NCBI RefSeq assembly: GCF_040095835.1
Contig: NZ_JBBMFT010000004.1
Coordinates: forward strand, 124,001 to 188,000
Reading direction: 5' to 3'
DNA: 64,000 bases
DNA from: Flavonifractor hominis
GTDB taxonomy: Bacteria; Bacillota; Clostridia; Oscillospirales; Oscillospiraceae
Below the pieces are notes generated by a model. The model saw nothing but the letters and a program-made list of their open reading frames with translations. It had not been told where the DNA came from and made no database searches. Below are positions 8,535 through 20,472 of the stretch, in pieces. Made by a program: the position numbers and the translations under genes. The first letter of the stretch is position 1, and each line of letters starts with the position of its first letter.

Positions 8535-9800
8535 TTGCAGCAGCGCCTGATATTCCTCGGCGCTCCCCACCCTGCCCACGGCGGACAGGGAGGCCTGGTC
8601 AAAACGGAACAGCTCCTGGGCCAGTTTCCGCACGTCCTCCCGGGTAACTGCATCGTAGGCGGCGATGATCTGATCCTCGTCCAGCACCTCGCCCTGGAGC
8701 AGCTCGCCACGGGCCAGGCTGCTCATGTGGGACTGGGTGGACTCCAGACCCATGAGCACGTTGGACTTGGACTGCTCCCGGGCCCGGTCCAGCTCGGCCT
8801 GGGTAACTCCCTCCCCGGCCACCTCCCGGATGACCCGCAGGATGGTGTCCAGGGCCTGCCGCTCGGTCTCCTTACCCAGAGCGGTGTACACCCCGAAGTA
8901 ACCGGTATCGTCGTGGCAGGTGCCGTAGGAATAGATGGAATAGCACAGTCCCTGCCGCTCCCGCACCTGCTGGAACAGGCGGGAGGACATGCCGCCCCCC
9001 AGAATGGAAGACAGCAGCTGCAGCGCAAACCGCCGCCGGTCGGAAAAGGGTAGGCCGGGGAAGGCCAGGGTCAGATGGTTCTGCTCAATGGCCTTCTTTT
9101 TCACCACCACCCCCGGGGTATAAGCCGCGGGGCGCAGAGCAAGGGGGCAAGCCGGCGCCAGGGCAGAAAAGCGGGCCGCCAGGTCGTCCACATCGGCCTG
9201 GGTAAAACTGCCCGCCAGGGCCACCACGATGCGCTCGGGCCCGTAGTGGGTCCGCTGGTAGTCCCGCAGCCAGGCCCCGTCCATCTTCTCCAAGGTGGCC
9301 CGTTTCCCCAAAATGGGCCGGGCCAGGGGGGACCCCCGGAACACCGCCCCCGCCAGCCGCTCGGCACACAGGTCCTCCGGGTTGTCCTCGTACATGCCGA
9401 TCTCCTCCAGGATGACCCCCCGCTCGGTCTCCACATCGGCGTCATCGAATCGGGAGTGGAAGAACATGTCGCACAGAATGTCGGTCGCCCGGGGCAGGTG
9501 AGTGTCCAGCACTCGGGCATAAAAGCAGGTGCACTCTTTGGTGGTGAAGGCGTTTACCTGGCCCCCCACCGCGTCCATCTCCTCGGCCAGCTGGGCCGCA
9601 GTGCGGCGCGCCGTCCCCTTGAAGAGCATGTGCTCAATAAAGTGGGCCGCGCCGTTTTCCCCCGCCTTCTCATGGCGGGAACCGGTGCCCACCCAGATTC
9701 CCAGCGCCGCTGAACGCACGCCGGGGACTGGCTCGGTCAGGATGCGCACCCCGTTGGGGAGCGTCTGTTTTTCATAGATCAAACCACGATAACCTCGCAC
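8532..9800 (-). CDS. M16 family zinc metallopeptidase
   Basis: Processing-peptidase-type protease of the pitrilysin family. The 422 residues hold the inverted zinc motif HFIEH (about 53-57) and a downstream ERGVILEEIGMYEDNPED segment that supplies the third ligand Glu, then the second, inactive half-domain including GGGMSSRLFQQVRE. This is the size of bacterial YmxG/PqqL-like single-chain members. In Bacillus and relatives such a gene follows pnp, as here. The annotated start is GTG at 9800; a TTG seven codons downstream is an alternative. Confidence 0.92.
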   Translation of the reverse strand: MRGYRGLIYEKQTLPNGVRILTEPVPGVRSAALGIWVGTGSRHEKAGENGAAHFIEHMLFKGTARRTAAQLAEEMDAVGGQVNAFTTKECTCFYARVLDTHLPRATDILCDMFFHSRFDDADVETERGVILEEIGMYEDNPEDLCAERLAGAVFRGSPLARPILGKRATLEKMDGAWLRDYQRTHYGPERIVVALAGSFTQADVDDLAARFSALAPACPLALRPAAYTPGVVVKKKAIEQNHLTLAFPGLPFSDRRRFALQLLSSILGGGMSSRLFQQVRERQGLCYSIYSYGTCHDDTGYFGVYTALGKETERQALDTILRVIREVAGEGVTQAELDRAREQSKSNVLMGLESTQSHMSSLARGELLQGEVLDEDQIIAAYDAVTREDVRKLAQELFRFDQASLSAVGRVGSAEEYQALLQ

Positions 9801-9840
9801 TTCTACGTTTTTTCCTTAGTATGGCCGGAACGGGGGTCCT

Positions 9841-9927
9841 TTACGCTCCACGCAGAGCGATCAGCAGCAAAACCACCGCCGTAATGGCCAGTACCAGCGC
9901 CAGATAGCCCACGACCTTCTTTTTCAT
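9841..9927 (-). CDS. 28-residue single-span membrane peptide
   Basis: A small open frame starting MKKKVVGYLAL and continuing as one hydrophobic helix to LLLIALRGA. The ATG at 9927 has AGGGAG about 9 nt ahead, and a convincing promoter lies just upstream, so the first thing on the M16 transcript is this peptide. The basic N-terminus predicts insertion with the C-terminus outside. I recognise no family. Function unknown; a regulator of the following protease or a type I toxin-like peptide are both only guesses. Confidence 0.55.
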   Translation of the reverse strand: MKKKVVGYLALVLAITAVVLLLIALRGA

Positions 9928-9964
9928 GCCGCAACGCTCCCTTTCCGTTGTTGAAATCACTGCC

Positions 9965-9993
9965 ACTATACCACATCCGCCCAAGCTTGTCAG
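9965..9993 (-). promoter_or_regulatory. Promoter for the 28-residue peptide and M16 peptidase
   Basis: Minus strand CTGACA (9988-9993), 17 nt spacer, TATAGT (9965-9970). Predicted start near 9958, about 30 nt ahead of the small frame. Confidence 0.6.
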
Positions 9994-9999
9994 CCGCAA

Positions 10000-10033
10000 A
10001 TTGAAAACCGGGCGGGGGAATTTCCCCGCCCGG
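10000..10033 (-). terminator. Terminator of the rpsO-pnp transcript
   Basis: Perfect 10-bp GC-rich stem (10008-10017 with 10024-10033), followed on the minus strand by TTTTCAATTT. Confidence 0.8.
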
Positions 10034-10048
10034 TCCGGATTCAGTTGA

Positions 10049-12199
10049 TTACTTGATGGGCTCGCCGGCCTCTTTCTTGGCCTTGATCTCCTTCAGGGCA
10101 TCCCGATAGGAGAGGTTGACGCGGCCCTTCTCGTCGATGTCGGTGACCTTGACCCAGATCATGTCGCCGATGTTCACCACGTCCTCCACCTTCTCCACGC
10201 GGCGGTCAGCCAGCTTGGAGATGTGGACCATGCCATCCTTGCCGGGAGCCAGCTCCACGAAGGCGCCGAACTGCAGGATGCGTACTACCTTGCCGTAGTA
10301 CAGCTGGCCCACCTCTGGCACGAACACGATGGTTTCGATGGTCTTCTTAGCGGCGTCGCAGGAGGCCTTGTCGGTACCGGCAATATAGATGGTACCGTCG
10401 TCCTCGATGTCGATCTTGGCGCCGGTGTCGGCGCAGATCTTCTGGATGACCTTGCCGCCGGAACCGATGACCTCGCGGATCTTGTCCACATCGATCTTCA
10501 TCTTCACCATCTTGGGCGCGGTGTCAGCCACGTCCTCACGGGGCTTGGAGATGCAGGGCAGCATGATCTCGTCCAGGATAGCATACCGGGCGTCCTTGGT
10601 AATAGCCAGGGCCTCCTTGATGATCTCATGGGTCAGACCGTCGTTCTTGATGTCCATCTGGATGGCGGTGATACCGGCCTTGGTACCGGCCACCTTGAAG
10701 TCCATCTCGCCGTGGAAGTCCTCCACGCCCTGGATATCAATGAAGGTCTGGAAGGATCCGTCGTCGTCCTGGATCAGGCCGCAGGAAATGCCGGCCACGG
10801 GGGCGGAGATGGGCACACCGGCATCCATCAGGGCCAGGGTGGAGCCGCAGATGGAGCCCTGAGAGGTGGAACCGTTGGAGGAGAGGACCTCACTCACCAC
10901 GCGGATGGCGTAGGGGAATTCCTCCACAGAGGGGATGACGGGCTCCAGAGCGCGCTCAGCCAGAGCGCCATGGCCCTTTTCACGCCGGTTGGTGGACCGG
11001 GCGGCACGGGCCTCGCCGGTGGAGTAGGCGGGGAAGTTGTAGTGGTGCATGTACCGCTTCTCCTCTTCCTCCCAGATGGTATCCAGCTTCTGAGCGGCGG
11101 AGAGGGTGTTCAGGGTGCAGATGGAGAGCACCTGAGTCTGACCACGGGTAAACAGACCCGAGCCGTGGACCTTGGGCAGCACGCCCACCTCAGCGGCCAG
11201 GGGCCGGATCTCGTTCTTCTGGCGGCCGTCCACACGGTGACCCTCCAGCAGCCAGGCCTTGACGATCTTCTTCTGGAACTTGTAGGTGATCTCCTCCAGG
11301 TACTTGTCCATCTCGGGATAGTCCTCCAGGAAGAGCTCATGCCAGTGCTCGATGAGGGCATTCCAGCGCTCCTCGCGCACGTTCTTGTCGTCGGTGTCCA
11401 TGGCAGCCTTGGCCTCGTCCATGGTGGCCTCCACGATCTTATCGAACAGCTCCTGATCGAAGTCGGCGTGGTCGTAGGTCATCTTCTCCTTGCCGATCTC
11501 CGCCACGATCTGGTTGATGAAGGCCACCTGAGCCTTGATCTCCTCGTGAGCCTTCACGATGGCGTCGTACATGATGTCATCGGGGATCTCCTTGGCGCCG
11601 GCCTCGATCATGATGACCTTCTTGTCGGTGGCGGCCACAGTCAGATCCAGCTGAGAGGCATGCTTCTGCTCGTTGGTGGGGTTCATGACGATCTGGCCGT
11701 CCACATAGCCCACCTCCAGGCAGCCGATGGGGCCGGCCCAGGGGATGCAGGAGAACGCCAGGCAGGCAGATACGCCGATCATAGCGGTAACCTCGGGAGA
11801 GCAGTCCCGATCCACACTCATGACAGTGGCGGTGACCACCACGTCGTTGCGGAAATCATAGGGGAACAGGGGGCGGATGGACCGGTCGATAACGCGGGAG
11901 GCCAGCACGGCGGGCAGGGAGGGCTGGCCCTCACGGCGCATGAAGGAGCCGGGGATGCGGCCCACGGCGTACAGCTTCTCCTCAAAGTCCACGCTCAGGG
12001 GGAAGAAGTCCACGCCGTCCCGGGGACGGGGAGAGACGGTCACGGCCACCAGCACGGTGGTCTCGCCGTAGGTCACCATGGCGGACGCAGTGGCCAGTTC
12101 AGCCACCTTACCCACGTCAATGGTCAGGGGACGGCCGGCAACCTCCGTCTTGTAGACATGGCGGTTGGTAAATTCCTTGTGCTTGATGATGGTAGACAT
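10049..12199 (-). CDS. pnp: Polyribonucleotide nucleotidyltransferase (PNPase)
   Basis: Phosphorolytic 3'-5' exoribonuclease of the RNA degradosome. The 716 residues comprise two RNase PH domains, the second with RSTNRREKGHGALAERAL and the GSSLTSQGS-like NGSTSQGSICGSTLALMDAG block, then a KH domain (IREVIGSGGKVIQKI) and a C-terminal S1 domain (about 620-690). The start at 12199 (MSTIIKHKEF) has AAAGGAGG in front, so a 12-residue upstream extension is dropped. Preceded by rpsO with a long hairpin between, which suggests post-transcriptional autocontrol as known for E. coli pnp. Confidence 0.97.
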   Translation of the reverse strand: MSTIIKHKEFTNRHVYKTEVAGRPLTIDVGKVAELATASAMVTYGETTVLVAVTVSPRPRDGVDFFPLSVDFEEKLYAVGRIPGSFMRREGQPSLPAVLASRVIDRSIRPLFPYDFRNDVVVTATVMSVDRDCSPEVTAMIGVSACLAFSCIPWAGPIGCLEVGYVDGQIVMNPTNEQKHASQLDLTVAATDKKVIMIEAGAKEIPDDIMYDAIVKAHEEIKAQVAFINQIVAEIGKEKMTYDHADFDQELFDKIVEATMDEAKAAMDTDDKNVREERWNALIEHWHELFLEDYPEMDKYLEEITYKFQKKIVKAWLLEGHRVDGRQKNEIRPLAAEVGVLPKVHGSGLFTRGQTQVLSICTLNTLSAAQKLDTIWEEEEKRYMHHYNFPAYSTGEARAARSTNRREKGHGALAERALEPVIPSVEEFPYAIRVVSEVLSSNGSTSQGSICGSTLALMDAGVPISAPVAGISCGLIQDDDGSFQTFIDIQGVEDFHGEMDFKVAGTKAGITAIQMDIKNDGLTHEIIKEALAITKDARYAILDEIMLPCISKPREDVADTAPKMVKMKIDVDKIREVIGSGGKVIQKICADTGAKIDIEDDGTIYIAGTDKASCDAAKKTIETIVFVPEVGQLYYGKVVRILQFGAFVELAPGKDGMVHISKLADRRVEKVEDVVNIGDMIWVKVTDIDEKGRVNLSYRDALKEIKAKKEAGEPIK

Positions 12200-12239
12200 G
12201 CGGGATATACCTCCTTTTTCTTCGGTGTTTCCCACACAT

Positions 12240-12317
12240 CAGAGCGGAGCTCTTTTTAGCACTTGAACCCACGTCCGGCCTCCGGGCCCAGGTTCAACTG
12301 CTAAAAAGCGTGCTCTG
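12240..12317 (-). promoter_or_regulatory. Long hairpin in the pnp 5' untranslated region
   Basis: Three nested inverted repeats pair across 78 nt: 12240-12245 with 12312-12317, 12252-12261 with 12299-12308 (10 bp), and 12263-12269 with 12291-12297, closed by a GGCC/GGCC tip (12277-12288). It lies in transcribed RNA between rpsO and the pnp ribosome site. Confidence 0.7.
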
Positions 12318-12330
12318 AGGAATGGGAAGA

Positions 12331-12360
12331 AGGGGTGGCACGGTGTCCCGCGCCACCCCT
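12331..12360 (-). terminator. Hairpin after rpsO (terminator or processing site)
   Basis: Nine-bp stem AGGGGTGGC (12331-12339) with GCCACCCCT (12352-12360). On the minus strand it is followed by TTCTTCCC, a weak T tract, so partial termination or RNA protection fits better than full stop. Confidence 0.5.
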
Positions 12361-12372
12361 ATTACAATACAA

Positions 12373-12639
12373 TTACTTACGGATGCCCAGCTTGGCGATG
12401 ATAGCACGATAGCGCTCGATGTCCTTGGCCATCAGGTAGTCCAGCATCTTGCGGCGCTTACCGACCATCTTCAGCAGGCCGCGGCGGCTGTGGTTGTCGT
12501 GCTTGTGGATCTTCAGGTGCTCGGTCAGCTCCTGGATACGGGCAGTCAGAATGGCGATCTGCACCTCAGGAGAGCCGGTGTCAGTGGGGTGAGTGCGGTT
12601 GGCTTCAATAACAGCGGTCTTTTCGTCCTTACGGATCAT
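12373..12639 (-). CDS. rpsO: 30S ribosomal protein S15
   Basis: Primary binder of the 16S central domain during 30S assembly. The 88-residue sequence is fully typical: THPTDTGSPEVQIAILTARI, then LTEHLKIHKHDNHSRRGLL and the basic KMVGKRRKMLDYL end. It starts at 12639 after GAAAGGTGG. The roughly 100-nt GC-rich leader back to the promoter could hold an S15 autoregulatory fold, as seen in other bacteria; I did not prove one. Confidence 0.98.
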   Translation of the reverse strand: MIRKDEKTAVIEANRTHPTDTGSPEVQIAILTARIQELTEHLKIHKHDNHSRRGLLKMVGKRRKMLDYLMAKDIERYRAIIAKLGIRK

Positions 12640-12744
12640 GGTTGGATGTCCACCTTTCAGAAAATTTGCCCACGGGCTGCGTGACCGGCCGGTGAAAGCC
12701 AGGAGACGAAGCCGGGGGTAAGCGCCTGATTCACAGGCTGTGAT

Positions 12745-12773
12745 AGTTTATCATATTCTTTCCATATTGTAAA
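12745..12773 (-). promoter_or_regulatory. rpsO: Promoter of rpsO-pnp
   Basis: Minus strand TTTACA (12768-12773), 17 nt spacer, TAAACT (12745-12750). It leaves a leader of about 100 nt before rpsO. Confidence 0.55.
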
Positions 12774-12805
12774 GGTCTCATGCGGAAAATGCCCGGTTTT
12801 CTTTT

Positions 12806-13330
12806 TCAGCGCACGTAGTATACGTAGCCGTCCTTCCGGGGCGCAGGGGCGGGCTTCTCCTCTGCCCAGTAGCCCAGCACACAGTGGCCCACACCCTCAT
12901 ATTCGCCTTCCACGCCCCACTTCTTGAGCAGGGCCTTACCCTCGTCGGACTCAAACTCCTGCTTGGCCCGGTGGATCCAGCAGGAGCCCAGCCCCACCGC
13001 CTCGGCGGCGTTCATCAGGTTGTCCATGACGCAGCTGCCGTCATACACCCGGTTGGCGCTGTTGAGATCGGCCAGAACGATGAGCACCGTAGGTGCTCCA
13101 TAGAAGGGGTCGGCCTCCGGATTGCCCATGATCTGCGCATTCATCTGGCGCAGCTGGTCGATGGTATCCTTATCCTGCACCGCCACGATGATGGGAGACT
13201 GCCGCCCGCCGGCCGTGGGGGCGTAGACGCCGGCCTGCAGTACCGCCTGCAGCTCCTCCTCCTTGATCTGCTCAGGCTTATAATTGCGGCAGCTGCGCCG
13301 CTGCAGCAGGACATTCATTGCCTCGTTCAT
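12806..13330 (-). CDS. Nitroreductase family protein
   Basis: FMN-dependent oxidoreductase of the nitroreductase superfamily, probably reducing quinones or nitro compounds with NAD(P)H. The 174 residues begin with the family pattern VLLQRRSCRNYKPEQIKEEEL (FMN phosphate-binding Arg-Arg-Ser-x-Arg), followed by AGVYAPTAGGRQSP, NAAEAVGLGSCWI and a VGHCVLGY strand. The start at 13330 has a GGAAAGGAAGG site. Monocistronic, with a promoter whose spacer holds a perfect inverted repeat, so it is probably induced by a small-molecule or redox repressor. Confidence 0.88.
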   Translation of the reverse strand: MNEAMNVLLQRRSCRNYKPEQIKEEELQAVLQAGVYAPTAGGRQSPIIVAVQDKDTIDQLRQMNAQIMGNPEADPFYGAPTVLIVLADLNSANRVYDGSCVMDNLMNAAEAVGLGSCWIHRAKQEFESDEGKALLKKWGVEGEYEGVGHCVLGYWAEEKPAPAPRKDGYVYYVR

Positions 13331-13386
13331 AGCATTCCTTCCTTTCCATGGGCGATCCTTCCGGCCGCCTTTTGTGTTGTGATTGT

Positions 13387-13415
13387 ATTTTATCTTAAAA
13401 TAAGGTAAGATACAA
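13387..13415 (-). promoter_or_regulatory. Nitroreductase promoter with internal inverted repeat
   Basis: Minus strand TTGTAT (13410-13415), 17 nt, TAAAAT (13387-13392). The spacer contains TATCTTA (13391-13397) and TAAGATA (13406-13412), a 7-bp inverted repeat placed like a repressor operator. Confidence 0.6.
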
Positions 13416-13492
13416 CCACCACCTTTCACAAGCCGGCAGCTCGACCGCTTGTGGAGGTACTACAGCGCTTCTTACAGAAAGGTAGATGAGGT

Positions 13493-14791
13493 TTGCAATT
13501 TAGTTCTTTGCTCTGGCTCTTTTTCTGCTATGCGTTCTTCGGCTGGGTCCTGGAAACGGTGACCGCCGCAGTGCGGCAGCACCGCTATGTGGACCGCAGC
13601 GTCCTGTATGGTCCCTCCTGTCTGTCCTACGGTCTGACCGCAGTGGCCCTCTCTGCCGGCCTGGCGGAATTGCGGGGCAATTATTTCTTTTTGTTTTTGG
13701 GCTGTGCCGTCTGTGCCACTTTGGCCGAGTGGATCTCCGGACATTTACTGGAACGGGTTACCCATACCCGTTGGTGGGATTATTCCGGCCGGCGGTGGAA
13801 TCTGGACGGGTACATCTGTCTGAGCGCCTCTATCCTATGGGGATTTTTGGGTCTTGTGGCCGTGCAGTGGGGAAACCCGTTGCTGCTGGGTCTGTTTGAC
13901 CTCCTTCCCCCGCTTTTGGGGCGCATCCTCCTGCTGGTACTGCTGATCCTGCTGTTGGTGGATTCGGCCGGTACCATCCTAACTCTCTGCGGCGCCCGGC
14001 ATTTGCTGCCCCAGGTAGAAAGTGTCAACAATCGCCTGGCCTCCCTGTCCCTGCGAATGGGGGAGTGGCTGCTGCGCCACACAGAGGGCCGCATCCGGCG
14101 CACCTATCCAGACGCCGTCTTTGTCCATGACTGGAAGAAACACGCCGACAATCCCTTTTCCCGAGGCAACAGTTTTTACAGCATCATGCTTTTGTTCCTC
14201 ATCGGCGGAGTTGTGGGCGATCTGGTGGAAACCCTGTTCTGCCGGATGAAGATGGGGGTATGGATGAGCCGAAGCAGCATGGTGTGGGGCCCCTTCAGCA
14301 TTGTCTGGGGCCTGGCTCTGGCGGCGGCCACGTTGTTGTTGTATCGGTATCGGGACCGCTCATCCAGTTTCTTTTTTGTGGCGGGCACGCTGCTGGGCGG
14401 ACTGTATGAATACCTGTGCAGCGTGTTCACTGAGCTGGTATTCGGTACGGTGTTCTGGGACTACAGCGCCATTCCCTTTAACCTGGGCGGGCGCATCAAT
14501 CTGCTTTACTGCTTTTTCTGGGGCTTTGCCGCTGTGGCCTGGTTCCGTGGACTATACCCTCTCCTGGCACGCTGGATCGCCCGGATTCCACGTCGAGCAG
14601 GCAAGACGGTAGTGTGGCTGCTGCTGCTCTTCATGGCGGTAAATATGGCTGTGAGCAGCCTGGCTTTGGCCCGCTACAGCACCCGCAGTGCGGGAGAGCC
14701 CGCACGGCAGGCCTGGGAAATTTATATGGATGAACATTACGATGACGCTGTGATGAAGCGCATTTACCCCTACGCCAAGATGACCGATTAA
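13493..14791 (+). CDS. CmpB-type putative ABC transporter permease, duplicated
   Basis: Polytopic membrane protein of the clostridial family labelled putative ABC transporter permease (ABC_trans_CmpB); its transport role is unproven. The 432 residues hold two related halves: FGWVLETVTAAVRQ...VLYGPSCLSYG near the N-terminus and GGVVGDLVETLFCRMK...MVWGPFSIVWG from about 240. Each has the Glu-containing first helix and WGP/YGP motif. A soluble linker at about 175-215 joins them. Translation starts at TTG 13493 after GATGAGG. No ATPase gene is adjacent, which argues against a classical ABC importer. Confidence 0.75.
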   Translation: MQFSSLLWLFFCYAFFGWVLETVTAAVRQHRYVDRSVLYGPSCLSYGLTAVALSAGLAELRGNYFFLFLGCAVCATLAEWISGHLLERVTHTRWWDYSGRRWNLDGYICLSASILWGFLGLVAVQWGNPLLLGLFDLLPPLLGRILLLVLLILLLVDSAGTILTLCGARHLLPQVESVNNRLASLSLRMGEWLLRHTEGRIRRTYPDAVFVHDWKKHADNPFSRGNSFYSIMLLFLIGGVVGDLVETLFCRMKMGVWMSRSSMVWGPFSIVWGLALAAATLLLYRYRDRSSSFFFVAGTLLGGLYEYLCSVFTELVFGTVFWDYSAIPFNLGGRINLLYCFFWGFAAVAWFRGLYPLLARWIARIPRRAGKTVVWLLLLFMAVNMAVSSLALARYSTRSAGEPARQAWEIYMDEHYDDAVMKRIYPYAKMTD

Positions 14792-14796
14792 ACTGT

Positions 14797-14833
14797 ATCC
14801 CCCGGACACCGTTTGTGTCCGGGGGATTTTTTT
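14797..14833 (+). terminator. Terminator after the CmpB-type gene
   Basis: Perfect 13-bp stem (14797-14809 with 14815-14827) followed by a T7 run. Confidence 0.93.
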
Positions 14834-14842
14834 GTGCGTTAT

Positions 14843-14876
14843 AAAAAAGACCCCCGGGCAAACGCCCGGGGGTCTT
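14843..14876 (-). terminator. nifJ: Terminator of nifJ
   Basis: Perfect 13-bp stem (14847-14859 with 14864-14876), AAAC loop, with a T6 tract on the minus strand. Confidence 0.92.
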
Positions 14877-14887
14877 GGTGGTAAAAC

Positions 14888-18454
<3,567 letters not shown>

Positions 18455-18483
18455 AGAAACGATTCCTCCTTAGCTTGGTCGTT

Positions 18484-18543
18484 CCAGGGCAATGGGAATC
18501 CGTCCCCATCCCGTGAGACCGGGCCCGATTCCCACTGCCCTGG
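18484..18543 (-). promoter_or_regulatory. nifJ: Stable hairpin in the nifJ leader
   Basis: A 17-bp inverted repeat (18484-18500 with 18527-18543) with one non-Watson-Crick position that becomes a G-U pair in the minus-strand RNA. Loop of 26 nt. It ends about 30 nt before the nifJ start. Confidence 0.65.
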
Positions 18544-18593
18544 CACATTTCCAATTTGCTTATCTTAGGGGTATCCCCCCATTTAGCGCATAC

Positions 18594-18622
18594 ATTTTAT
18601 CACCATCGCCGACGTTTGTAAA
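18594..18622 (-). promoter_or_regulatory. nifJ: Promoter of nifJ
   Basis: Minus strand TTTACA (18617-18622), 17 nt, TAAAAT (18594-18599). The predicted leader of about 130 nt contains the hairpin at 18484-18543. Confidence 0.6.
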
Positions 18623-18890
18623 TCCATTCTTACTTTTTCAGCCAAATTTTCTTCTCATTCGCAATTCCCTAGAATTCCCCCGGTTTTTCCAGGGTTTTAT
18701 AAAGAAAATGTTTCCTTTCTTTTGAGTAGATTAAACTGATAGATTCAGAATATACAGTCTAATCCTGCCCCTGCGCGCATTTTTGGTAATTCAGGAAACA
18801 TCCCCTTTCTTTTTGCCCCGAAGAGCCGTATAATTTGACTGAAAAGCCCCTTGATTTGATTCCATAATGTAAAGTAGGAGTGGTCGTTTT
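18623..18890. other. AT-rich intergenic region between nifJ and comM
   Basis: No convincing gene. It holds a TATAAT at 18829-18834 without a good -35 (possible comM promoter) and two copies of a loosely similar pyrimidine tract ending in CCTTTCTTTT, at about 18711-18722 and 18803-18814. Confidence 0.4.
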
Positions 18891-20408
18891 ATGCTGTGTG
18901 AGATCCGGTCCCTGGGGCTCAGCGGCGTGTCAGGTTATGAGGTGCGGGCCGAGTGCGACCTGTCGGGCGGACTGCCCGCCTTTGAGATCGTTGGCCTGCC
19001 CGACGCGGCGGTAAAGGAGGCCCGGGACCGGGTACGTGCGGCCATCAAGAACTGCGGCTTTACCTTTCCGGTGTCCCGCATCACGGTGAACCTGGCCCCT
19101 GCGGACCGAAAAAAAGGGGGGACCGTGTACGACCTGCCCATCCTGGTGGGCATCCTGGCTGCCGGAGGACAGCTGAAGCTGGACGGACCCGACAGTGCCT
19201 TTGTGGGGGAGCTGTCCCTATCGGGGGCCCTGCGGCCGGTGGCGGGGATGCTGCCCATGGCCCTGGCGGCCCGGCAGGCAGGAGTCCGTCGGCTGTATGT
19301 ACCCGCCTCCTCGGCGGCAGAGGCCACCCTGGCCGGCGGACTGGAGGTCTACCCGGTGGAGAGCGTAGGGCAGCTGGTGGCCCATCTGAAGGGGGAGGTC
19401 CTCCTCACGCCCGCCCAGCCCTGGGTCCCCGGGCCGGACGCCCTCGACGCGCCCGACTTTGCCGACGTGAAAGGGCAGGAGAGCGCCAAACGGGCATTGG
19501 AAATCGCCGCCGCCGGCGGCCACAACATCGCCATGGTGGGCCCACCCGGGTCAGGCAAATCCATGCTGGCCCGCCGCCTGCCCTCCATCCTGCCCGCGCT
19601 CACCCGGCGGGAGGCGCTGGAGGCCACGGCAGTGCACTCGGTACTGGGATTGACCGACGCTGAACACCCCCTGCTGGTGCAGCGGCCCTTCCGCGCCCCC
19701 CACCACACCATCTCCGCCACCGGTATGGCGGGCGGCGGCTCTCCCATCCCCCGGCCGGGCGAGATCTCTCTGGCCCACAACGGGGTGCTCTTTCTGGATG
19801 AGCTGCCCGAGTTTCACAAAGACGTGCTGGAAAGCCTGCGCCAGCCTCTGGAGGAGGGGCAGGTGGTCATCAGCCGTTCGGCGGGCAGCGAGCGGTTTCC
19901 CGCCCGCTTCATGCTGGTGTGCGCCATGAATCCCTGCAAGTGCGGCTGGTACGGCTATTCAGACCGGTGCCGCTGCTCGGCCCAGGCAGTGGAGAAGTAC
20001 CTGGGCAAGCTGTCTGGGCCCCTGCTGGACCGCATCGATCTGTATGTAGAGGTACCGCCCCTGGACTTTGAATCCCTGGCCCGCCGGCCCCGGGCCGAGT
20101 CCTCCGCCGCCATCAAGGCACGGGTCGACGCCGCCCGGGCCATCCAGGCCACCCGCTTCGGTCCCGACGGGCCGGAGTGCAACGCCCATATGGGTCCTGA
20201 GGAGCTGGCCGCTTTCTGCACCCTGGACGAGCCCGGCTCGGCCCTGCTCCGGGGGGCCTTCGACCGGCTGGGCCTCACCGCCCGCAGCTACGACCGCATC
20301 CTGCGGGTGGCCCGCACCATCGCCGACCTGGACGCCTCGGAGCGGATCGCCGTGGAGCATGTGGCCGAGGCCGTCCAGTATCGGGAGAGCGCCTACCTGC
20401 GGCGGTAG
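18891..20408 (+). CDS. comM: YifB/ComM family magnesium-chelatase-like AAA ATPase
   Basis: Related proteins promote branch migration during integration of transforming DNA; in Clostridia the role is inferred. The 505 residues have an N-terminal Lon-like S5 fold (GLPDAAVKEARDRVRAAI), the AAA+ core with Walker A GPPGSGKSMLARR (about 221-233), Walker B VLFLDELPEF, and the C-terminal Mg_chelatase part with CNPCKCG-like NPCKCGWYG and RCRCS cysteines. Start at 18891 after TAGGAG. Monocistronic, ended by a terminator. Confidence 0.95.
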   Translation: MLCEIRSLGLSGVSGYEVRAECDLSGGLPAFEIVGLPDAAVKEARDRVRAAIKNCGFTFPVSRITVNLAPADRKKGGTVYDLPILVGILAAGGQLKLDGPDSAFVGELSLSGALRPVAGMLPMALAARQAGVRRLYVPASSAAEATLAGGLEVYPVESVGQLVAHLKGEVLLTPAQPWVPGPDALDAPDFADVKGQESAKRALEIAAAGGHNIAMVGPPGSGKSMLARRLPSILPALTRREALEATAVHSVLGLTDAEHPLLVQRPFRAPHHTISATGMAGGGSPIPRPGEISLAHNGVLFLDELPEFHKDVLESLRQPLEEGQVVISRSAGSERFPARFMLVCAMNPCKCGWYGYSDRCRCSAQAVEKYLGKLSGPLLDRIDLYVEVPPLDFESLARRPRAESSAAIKARVDAARAIQATRFGPDGPECNAHMGPEELAAFCTLDEPGSALLRGAFDRLGLTARSYDRILRVARTIADLDASERIAVEHVAEAVQYRESAYLRR

Positions 20409-20421
20409 GAAAATATAAGGA

Positions 20422-20472
20422 AAGAGGCCCCCTGGGTCTGCCGAATCAACGGCAGCTCAGGGGTCTTTTTTC
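20422..20472 (+). terminator. Terminator after comM
   Basis: GC-rich imperfect stem from about 20423 to 20464 around a 6-nt loop, followed by T6. Confidence 0.85.

Noticed and set aside
12331..12360. T-box-like sequence (GGGGTGGCACGG) on the plus strand
   Set aside because: It lies opposite the minus-strand rpsO-pnp transcript, has no downstream plus-strand gene and lacks stem I features; it is simply one arm of a hairpin.
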